In this document: positions 6,697 through 11,508 of the stretch, in pieces | How the letters are laid out: the number at the start of each line of letters is the position of its first letter | Position numbering within the stretch: the stretch's first letter is position 1 | DNA from: Firmicutes bacterium UBA5301 | GTDB taxonomy: Bacteria > Bacillota > UBA5301 | Direction of reading: 5' to 3' | Length of the DNA: 11,508 bases | Assembly (NCBI GenBank): GCA_002408345.1 | Contig: DHRX01000156.1 | Span: 1-11,508, forward strand | Notes under the pieces: generated by a model | Told to the model about the DNA's origin: nothing | Database searches by the model: none | Seen by the model: only the letters and a program-made list of their open reading frames with translations | Position numbers and translations under genes: made by a program

Positions 6697-7718
6697 ACAA
6701 TGAAACGCTCTTAAAAGTTGAAGGTTTAAAGAAATACTTTCCGATCCTTGGTGGAGTGATTCGGAAACCGGTAGGTTGGGTCAAGGCTGTAGATGGGGTT
6801 AGCTTTGAGGTAAAAAAAGGTGAGACCCTAGGCTTAGTAGGGGAAAGCGGTTGCGGTAAGACCACAACCGGTCGGTGTATTATGCATTTAATTGAGCCTA
6901 CAGACGGCCAAATCCACTTTAACCAGGATGGAAACTGGGTCGAAGTTAATGACCAAAGTATCAATAAACTGCGTCGTGATATGCAGATTATTTTTCAGGA
7001 CCCCTATTCTTCGCTAAACCCGCGTATGCGCATTCAAGATATTATCGCTGAACCTATGGAGGCTCAGGGGATCGGTAAAAACAAAAAAGAACGCTATGCT
7101 GAGGTCGCTGAACTGATGGCTGCGGTAGGCCTAAGCCCTCAGCAGATGCGCCGCTTTCCCCATGAGTTTAGTGGTGGGCAACGCCAGCGGATCGGCATTG
7201 CTAGGGCCTTGGCTTTACGGCCTAAATTAATCGTTTGTGATGAACCGGTCTCGGCATTGGATGTTTCTGTACAGGCCCAGGTACTTAACTTGTTAGAAGA
7301 TTTACAAGAAAAGTTTGGCCTGACTTACCTCTTTATTGCCCATGATCTTAGTGTAGTCCAGCATATCAGTAATCGGGTAGCGGTTATGTATTTAGGTCAG
7401 ATTGTGGAAATGGCGGCGGTGGAAGAACTTTTTGAGAACCCTAAACATCCGTATACAGAGGCGCTATTTTCTGCTATCCCTGTACCAAACCCTGATGCCC
7501 AGTTTAAACAGATTTTGTTGGAAGGGGATGTACCGAGCCCTTCAAACCCCCCTTCCGGGTGTTATTTCCACCCCCGGTGTCGGTACGCACAAGATATTTG
7601 CCGGCAAACAGCGCCGGTCTTATCTGAAGTAGGGGGTGGGCATCAAGTCGCCTGCCATTTGGCGGATCAGCTAGACTTGATGGGCGTAAGCCAGTTTTCG
7701 GCTGACGCCGGAGCTTAG
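6693..7718 (+). CDS. oppF: Oligo/dipeptide ABC transporter ATPase, OppF/DppF type
   Basis: The second ATPase of the importer, expected to pair with OppD beneath the two permeases. The 341 residues carry Walker A GESGCGKTT starting at residue 50, signature FSGGQRQR from 159, Walker B D183-E184 in CDEPVSALD, and switch histidine H217. IIFQDPYSSLNPRM and CDEPVSALDVSVQAQVL are hallmark OppF/DppF sequences. The C-terminal oligopeptide domain again has four cysteines (C290, C296, C303, C321), so both ATPases may carry iron-sulfur clusters. A GAGGTG site (6679-6684) inside oppD precedes the ATG by 8 bases. A hairpin follows the stop and separates this gene from the binding-protein gene. Confidence 0.94.
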   Translation: MNNETLLKVEGLKKYFPILGGVIRKPVGWVKAVDGVSFEVKKGETLGLVGESGCGKTTTGRCIMHLIEPTDGQIHFNQDGNWVEVNDQSINKLRRDMQIIFQDPYSSLNPRMRIQDIIAEPMEAQGIGKNKKERYAEVAELMAAVGLSPQQMRRFPHEFSGGQRQRIGIARALALRPKLIVCDEPVSALDVSVQAQVLNLLEDLQEKFGLTYLFIAHDLSVVQHISNRVAVMYLGQIVEMAAVEELFENPKHPYTEALFSAIPVPNPDAQFKQILLEGDVPSPSNPPSGCYFHPRCRYAQDICRQTAPVLSEVGGGHQVACHLADQLDLMGVSQFSADAGA

Positions 7719-7727
7719 AATGGGGTT

Positions 7728-7745
7728 TTAGAGCGGGAGCTCTAA
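7728..7745 (+). terminator. Intercistronic stem-loop between oppF and oppA (not a classical terminator)
   Basis: TTAGAGC (7728-7734) pairs perfectly with GCTCTAA (7739-7745) around a GGGA loop, giving a 7-bp stem. There is no T-run after it, so Rho-independent termination is unlikely. Its place just before the strong oppA ribosome site suggests an RNA-processing or 5'-end stabilising element that lets oppA be made in excess over the ATPases. The stem is seen; the role is inferred. Confidence 0.5.
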
Positions 7746-7777
7746 CCATAAACACGAAGTAGAGGAGGATAAAGTGT

Positions 7778-9664
7778 ATGAAGTCAAGTGGCAAGTGGTG
7801 GGTGCTAGCGATAATTGTTGTTGTAGCGCTAGCCGTGTTGGTTCCCGTTCTGCGGAAAGGCGAACCAACAGAACCAGGGGTGGCCGTTGACCAGGAGCAA
7901 CCAGCAGCGACTGTCGCCACCAAACCAACGAACAAAGATACTTTTGTTTATGCAACTATTGGCGGGGGACCTGACTCCTTAGACGGTGCTTATGCCTACG
8001 ATAATGCGAGCGGTGGCATTATCTACCAATTATATGATAACTTAGTTCAATATGATGGTGAAAACACCGACAAGTTCTTGCCGATGCTAGCAACAGAAGT
8101 ACCAACAATTGAGAATGGCCTAATTTCTCCAGACGGCAAAACTTATAAGTTCCCATTGCGGAAAGGGGTTAAGTTCCACAAAGGGAATACTCTAACCCCC
8201 GAAGATGTAGCCTATACTGTTCAACGGCTAATGTTAGCCGATCCTGATGGCGGTCCGTGCTGGATGTTAATTGAACCGTTATTAGGAACTATGACCATTA
8301 AAGATTACGCCATGCAAGTAGCAGGAGTAGACGACTTTGATAAGGTTGATGCTGCCAGCCTGAGAAAAGTTGCTGAAGATGTTAAAAAAGCAGTAACTGT
8401 TGACGGTGATTATGTAGTCTTCAACTTGAAGAACCCTTACCCGCCGTTCATGGGTATCTTAGCCCACAACAGTTCTTGGACAGCTGTCATGGATAAAGAA
8501 TGGATGATTGCCAATGGCGCCTGGGATGGTAACGTTGATACCTGGGTTAAGTGGCATAACCTAGCCAAAGAAAAAATGGTCGCTTACGACAAGGCCAATG
8601 GTACCGGTCCCTTTGTTCTAAAAGCTTGGGACAAGAACAATAAGCAGGTAATCTTGGAGCGGTTTGAAGATTACTGGCGGGAACCGGCCAAACTGAAGAC
8701 CGTTTATGTTAAGTACATCGATGAATATAACACCAGGAAACTAATGCTGGAGAAGGGTGAAGCCGACGCTATCTATGTCGATCCCCAGTATGTTGAGCAA
8801 GTTGCTCAGATTGCCGGTGTGACTACAGTAACTAAACCGGAAGTTGCCAACAGAGTTGCCTTATTTAACGAGTCGATTCCAGTCCAAGGGAACCCTGACG
8901 TTGGTAGCGGTAAATTAGATGGTAACGGTATCCCATCAGACTTCTTTGCTGATGTGCATGTCCGGAGAGCTTTTGCTTATTCGATGGACTATGATGCCGT
9001 TATTGACCAAGTTTTAGTTGGCTTAGGTAAACGGATTGTTGGACCAATCCCCTCAGCTGTAGGGTTTGTTAACCCTGATAATCCGGTTTACAACTTTGAT
9101 CTGAAGAAGGCTGAGGAAGAATTTAAGAAGGCTCACAATGGTCAGCTCTGGGAGAAAGGCTTCAAAATGACGATCTCCTATAACTCTGGGAATGAAGTCC
9201 GCAAGACTTCTGCCGAGATTATTGAGGCCAATGTAGAGTCGCTTAACCCCAAATTCCAAATTGATGTTCGTCCAGTTGAGTGGGCTACTTACCTTGATAA
9301 CTTGCGTTCCGGTTATACCACCATGTTCTTCATGGGTTGGATCGCCGACTTTGCTGATGCCCACAACTTTGTCCAGCCCTACATGCATAGTACCGGTGCT
9401 TTCGCTGGTTACATGGGTCAGAACTTTATTGACCGGGCGAAACAGAAGTATGATGCTCTGATTGATAAAGGGATTAAGAGCCTTGATCCTGCTGAGCGGC
9501 AAGAGGTTTACCGCGAACTGCAGAGACTTTCACATGAAGACGTTACCGCCATCTGGCTTTACGAGGCTTTACAACCCTTCGCACACCGTACTTGGGTTAA
9601 AGGGTTCTCTAAGAACCCAATTAGCCCAGCACAGTATGACTACTATAAGATTTGGATTGAGTAG
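7778..9664 (+). CDS. oppA: Peptide-binding protein, SBP family 5, membrane-anchored rather than lipoprotein
   Basis: The extracytoplasmic substrate-binding subunit of the importer, 628 residues, at the long end for the family. Family-5 features are SGGIIYQLYDNLVQYD near the N-terminus, SPDGKTYKFPLRKGVKFH (about 117-135) followed by LTPEDVAYTVQRLM, GTGPFVLKAW, VRRAFAYSMDYDAVI, and a C-terminal LSHEDVTAIWLYEA. The N-terminus has KSSGKWW and then a hydrophobic stretch at about 7-25 ending in RKGEP. There is no lipobox cysteine; the only Cys I find is C161, so it is probably held by an uncleaved signal anchor, with a Pro/Ala/Thr-rich spacer (28-52) before the fold. AGAGGAGG (7761-7768) is the strongest ribosome site here, 9 bases before the ATG. 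Hairpins lie on both sides of the gene. The ligand cannot be predicted; peptides are most likely. Confidence 0.92.
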   Translation: MKSSGKWWVLAIIVVVALAVLVPVLRKGEPTEPGVAVDQEQPAATVATKPTNKDTFVYATIGGGPDSLDGAYAYDNASGGIIYQLYDNLVQYDGENTDKFLPMLATEVPTIENGLISPDGKTYKFPLRKGVKFHKGNTLTPEDVAYTVQRLMLADPDGGPCWMLIEPLLGTMTIKDYAMQVAGVDDFDKVDAASLRKVAEDVKKAVTVDGDYVVFNLKNPYPPFMGILAHNSSWTAVMDKEWMIANGAWDGNVDTWVKWHNLAKEKMVAYDKANGTGPFVLKAWDKNNKQVILERFEDYWREPAKLKTVYVKYIDEYNTRKLMLEKGEADAIYVDPQYVEQVAQIAGVTTVTKPEVANRVALFNESIPVQGNPDVGSGKLDGNGIPSDFFADVHVRRAFAYSMDYDAVIDQVLVGLGKRIVGPIPSAVGFVNPDNPVYNFDLKKAEEEFKKAHNGQLWEKGFKMTISYNSGNEVRKTSAEIIEANVESLNPKFQIDVRPVEWATYLDNLRSGYTTMFFMGWIADFADAHNFVQPYMHSTGAFAGYMGQNFIDRAKQKYDALIDKGIKSLDPAERQEVYRELQRLSHEDVTAIWLYEALQPFAHRTWVKGFSKNPISPAQYDYYKIWIE

Positions 9665-9677
9665 TTTAAGTTAGAGG

Positions 9678-9722
9678 CTCAAAGGGATGGGGGTCGGGTT
9701 AAGGCCCCCCCATCTCTTTGGG
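9678..9722 (+). terminator. Strong stem-loop after oppA, probable attenuator or mRNA stabiliser
   Basis: AAAGGGATGGGGG (9681-9693) pairs with CCCCCATCTCTTT (9707-9719), 13 bp with one G-U, extendable outward by C-G, a U-G and C-G at 9678-9680/9720-9722. The loop is about 13 bases. The sequence after it is GATAAAAG, without a T-run on either strand, so it is not a typical intrinsic terminator. Sited 13 bases after the oppA stop and about 40 before oppB, it most likely protects the oppA mRNA 3' end and lowers read-through into the permeases, as in many binding-protein operons. The pairing is visible; the function is inferred. Confidence 0.7.
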
Positions 9723-9748
9723 GATAAAAGAGAGATAGATAGGAATTT

Positions 9749-9754
9749 GAGGGG
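9749..9754 (+). promoter_or_regulatory. Ribosome binding site supporting the GTG start of oppB
   Basis: GAGGGG at 9749-9754 stands 7 bases before GTG at 9762. The nearer ATG at 9755 is in another frame and lies too close to the site. The GTG gives MLQYILRRMM, the usual N-terminus of OppB/DppB permeases. Confidence 0.7.
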
Positions 9755-9761
9755 ATGACTC

Positions 9762-10793
9762 GTGCTACAGTATATTCTACGCAGAATGATGCTCTTGCCC
9801 CTGGTACTGTTGGGAGTGACCCTGCTCATCTTTGCGATGATGCAGATGCTTTCACCATACCAGCTGCTCGGGTTATACGTTAAGGCACCGGAAGAGTTGC
9901 GCAACCAAAACTTAGATGCTTTGGTCGAAAAATACCATCTTAATGATCCGGTTCATGTGAAGTATGGCAATTGGATGTCTAACTTGGCCAAGGGTGATTT
10001 GGGTTGGTCTGAGTCGGCAAATATGCCGGTTACCGAGGCGTTGTTATCTCGTTTTCCGGCTACGCTGGAGTTGGCTATATTTTCGGTGATACCGGTGGTT
10101 ATCGGGGGAATTTTTTTAGGTGCGGTTTCCGCGGTGAACCATAATCGACCTTTGGACCACACAATTCGAATTTTCGCTATTGTTGGGTGGTCCTTACCAG
10201 ACTTTGTTTTTGGCCTTATAATCTTGATGATCTTTTATGGTGTTCTAGGGTGGTTCCCGCCAGGGCGTTTAGGAACCCAGGCTGAGTTAATAGTTATGTC
10301 CGACAGCTTCGTTCAGTACACAGGTATGAATACCATTGATGCTATCCTTAACGGTAACGGAACTGTTTTTTGGGATGCCCTTCGACACATGATTGGCCCG
10401 ATGCTGACTTTGGCCTATTTATGGTGGGCTTTTATCCTCCGGATTACTCGGTCCAGTATGTTGGATGTAATGAACAAGGATTACGTTCGTACTGCACTGG
10501 CCAAAGGGGTACCGGAGAGGATGGTTATCCGTAAACACGTGTTACGGAATGCCATGATTCCCGTTACTACTGTTGCGGGTCTTATGGTTTTGGGCCTCCT
10601 CGGCGGCGTGGTTATTGTCGAGACGGTCTTTAACTATAAGGGGCTGGGTTTATTGGCGGCTACCGCTGCTCAGCAGTTGGACTACCCCATGGTCCTGGGG
10701 ACAACAATGTTCTATGCGTTTATGTTAGTTTTAACTAACCTAATAGTCGACGTACTTTATGCCTTTATTGACCCCAGGGTTAGATTGGAGTGA
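9762..10793 (+). CDS. oppB: Peptide ABC transporter permease, OppB/DppB type
   Basis: Inner-membrane permease forming half of the translocation channel. The 343 residues start with the family-typical LQYILRRMMLLPLVLLGVTLLIF (TM1, about 9-31). A large external loop follows with YHLNDPVHVKYGNWM and KGDLGWS, then membrane segments near 100-125, 138-165, 215-235, 270-292 and 315-337. The cytoplasmic EAA-type loop that docks on the ATPases is DYVRTALAKGVPERM (240-254), with invariant-type G249 and P267 downstream. The end, DVLYAFIDPRVRLE, is a standard OppB C-terminus. The start is GTG. The stop lies 8 bp before oppC, and the GGAGTGA at 10787-10793 spanning it serves as the oppC ribosome site. A strong hairpin upstream should lower its expression relative to oppA. 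Confidence 0.94.
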   Translation: MLQYILRRMMLLPLVLLGVTLLIFAMMQMLSPYQLLGLYVKAPEELRNQNLDALVEKYHLNDPVHVKYGNWMSNLAKGDLGWSESANMPVTEALLSRFPATLELAIFSVIPVVIGGIFLGAVSAVNHNRPLDHTIRIFAIVGWSLPDFVFGLIILMIFYGVLGWFPPGRLGTQAELIVMSDSFVQYTGMNTIDAILNGNGTVFWDALRHMIGPMLTLAYLWWAFILRITRSSMLDVMNKDYVRTALAKGVPERMVIRKHVLRNAMIPVTTVAGLMVLGLLGGVVIVETVFNYKGLGLLAATAAQQLDYPMVLGTTMFYAFMLVLTNLIVDVLYAFIDPRVRLE

Positions 10794-10801
10794 CGGGCTG
10801 A

Positions 10802-11508
10802 ATGTGGAAAAAAATTATTAATAATAGAGCCTCCTTGCTCGGCTTAATATTATTAGTTATCTTTATTTTGATCGCTATCTTTGCTCCTATTTTGGCACCA
10901 CCAAAGTGGGAAGATGAACCATACCGAATTCCCCGCTATGGCTGGGGGCCTAACCCGGTTCCGCCCTCAGAGGACCATCCCTTTGGTTTAACTCAGGGTA
11001 AGTATGATATTTGGTATGGGGTGGTCTGGGGAACCCGCACCGCCTTTCGGGTCGGCCTGATTGTAGTTGGTTGTAGTGCTTTCATCGGTATCACCATCGG
11101 TTCTATTTCGGCCTACTATGGCGGTAAGTTTGATGAGATAGTGATGCGGATTGTCGACGTTTTTATGAGTTTCCCCTTTTTGATTGCCGCGGTGGTCTTT
11201 ACGACTATCTTAGGTAAAGGGCTTAATAATGTGATGATTGCCATGGTTACCTTTTACTGGATGAACTATGCTCGCTTAATCCGTGGTACGATCTTAGCGA
11301 TTAAGGAAGAGGAGTTCATCAGTGCTGCTAAGGCTTGTGGGGTTAAAGACGGGAAAATTATTCTGCGGCATGTACTGCCTAATTCTATTTTTCCCGTCTT
11401 AATTCAAGCCTCGATGAGCTTAGGTTCAGTAGTCATTACCGCATCTAGCTTAAGCTTTTTAGGTGTAGGTGCCCCAGAGGGTTATGCCGACTGGGGTCAG
11501 ATGATTAG
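10802..11508 (+). CDS. oppC: Peptide ABC transporter permease, OppC/DppC type (3' end cut by window)
   Basis: The second permease, 235 complete codons before the window ends. It starts MWKKIINNRASLLGLILLVIF, with TM1 at about 10-32, then an external loop containing a Pro/Trp-rich stretch (about 35-58) and HPFGLTQGKYDIWYGVVWG from H59. The membrane core has typical family sequences: SAYYGGKFDEIVMRIVDVF, SFPFLIAA, and the EAA loop EEFISAAKACGVKDGK around G180 followed by RHVLPNSIFPV. The last part, SSLSFLGVGAPEGYADWG, is conserved near the C-terminus, so roughly 40-60 residues are probably missing. The usual GTDxxGRD motif of OppC/DppC is replaced by GLTQGKYDI. GGAGTGA (10787-10793), 8 bases before the ATG, overlaps the oppB stop. 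Truncation is due only to the window edge. Confidence 0.92.
   Translation, partial: MWKKIINNRASLLGLILLVIFILIAIFAPILAPPKWEDEPYRIPRYGWGPNPVPPSEDHPFGLTQGKYDIWYGVVWGTRTAFRVGLIVVGCSAFIGITIGSISAYYGGKFDEIVMRIVDVFMSFPFLIAAVVFTTILGKGLNNVMIAMVTFYWMNYARLIRGTILAIKEEEFISAAKACGVKDGKIILRHVLPNSIFPVLIQASMSLGSVVITASSLSFLGVGAPEGYADWGQMI

Noticed and set aside
7504..7955. Overlapping - strand open frames (143 and 75 codons) at the oppF-oppA junction
   Set aside because: Both are antisense to the conserved oppF C-terminus and the oppA start, and they would cover the oppA ribosome binding site.
9053..9502. 149-codon open frame on the - strand within oppA
   Set aside because: It is antisense to the conserved binding-protein fold and has no recognisable domain.
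9678..9722. Rho-independent terminator ending the operon after oppA
   Set aside because: No T-run follows the stem on either strand, and oppB and oppC clearly continue the same importer, so full termination is not expected.

Overview
The window reads entirely on the + strand and looks like ordinary chromosome of a low-to-medium GC Gram-positive-type anaerobe, probably Bacillota of the Clostridia/Peptococcia kind. This placement is an inference from strong AGGAGG-type ribosome binding sites, mixed ATG/GTG/TTG starts, the gene families present and tightly packed operons; no rRNA or other marker is available to name a genus. No insertion sequence, phage gene, tRNA, rRNA or CRISPR array was seen.

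Region 1 (1-5543) is a cell-envelope operon. It begins with the last 32 codons of a transketolase C-terminal subunit. FtsE and FtsX follow, the ABC-type complex that controls septal peptidoglycan hydrolysis. The next gene encodes a secreted coiled-coil M23 (LytM) peptidase whose GTG start overlaps the ftsX stop by four bases, then come a membrane-anchored PDZ/S41 carboxyl-terminal processing protease and a membrane-anchored YibQ-type divergent polysaccharide deacetylase. Gaps are short (57 bp or less) and no terminator was seen, so all five envelope genes are probably co-transcribed. The likely theme is a hydrolase (M23), its ATP-driven controller (FtsEX), a protease that could turn over envelope proteins, and a glycan-modifying enzyme. 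The M23 protein keeps all its zinc and catalytic histidines, unlike the degenerate EnvC of E. coli.

Region 2 (5544-5682) is the main non-coding gap. It holds a weak promoter candidate, an AT-rich inverted repeat, a 10-base direct repeat (TTGTACCTTT) and a predicted RNA stem that would bury the oppD Shine-Dalgarno sequence. It is the best candidate here for an undescribed regulatory element.

Region 3 (5683-11508, running off the end) is an Opp/Dpp-family peptide importer in the order D-F-A-B-C: two ATPases with C-terminal four-cysteine domains, a substrate-binding protein, and two permeases, the second cut by the window edge. Hairpins without a U-tract flank the binding-protein gene on both sides and probably set its mRNA level relative to the other subunits. 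The binding protein has an uncleaved-looking N-terminal membrane segment and no lipobox cysteine, which is unusual for a Gram-positive importer.

No wholly new system is obvious. The points most worth following up are the oppD leader, the catalytically intact FtsEX-linked M23 peptidase within its five-gene module, the unassigned N-terminal domain of the YibQ-like protein, and the non-lipoprotein binding protein.
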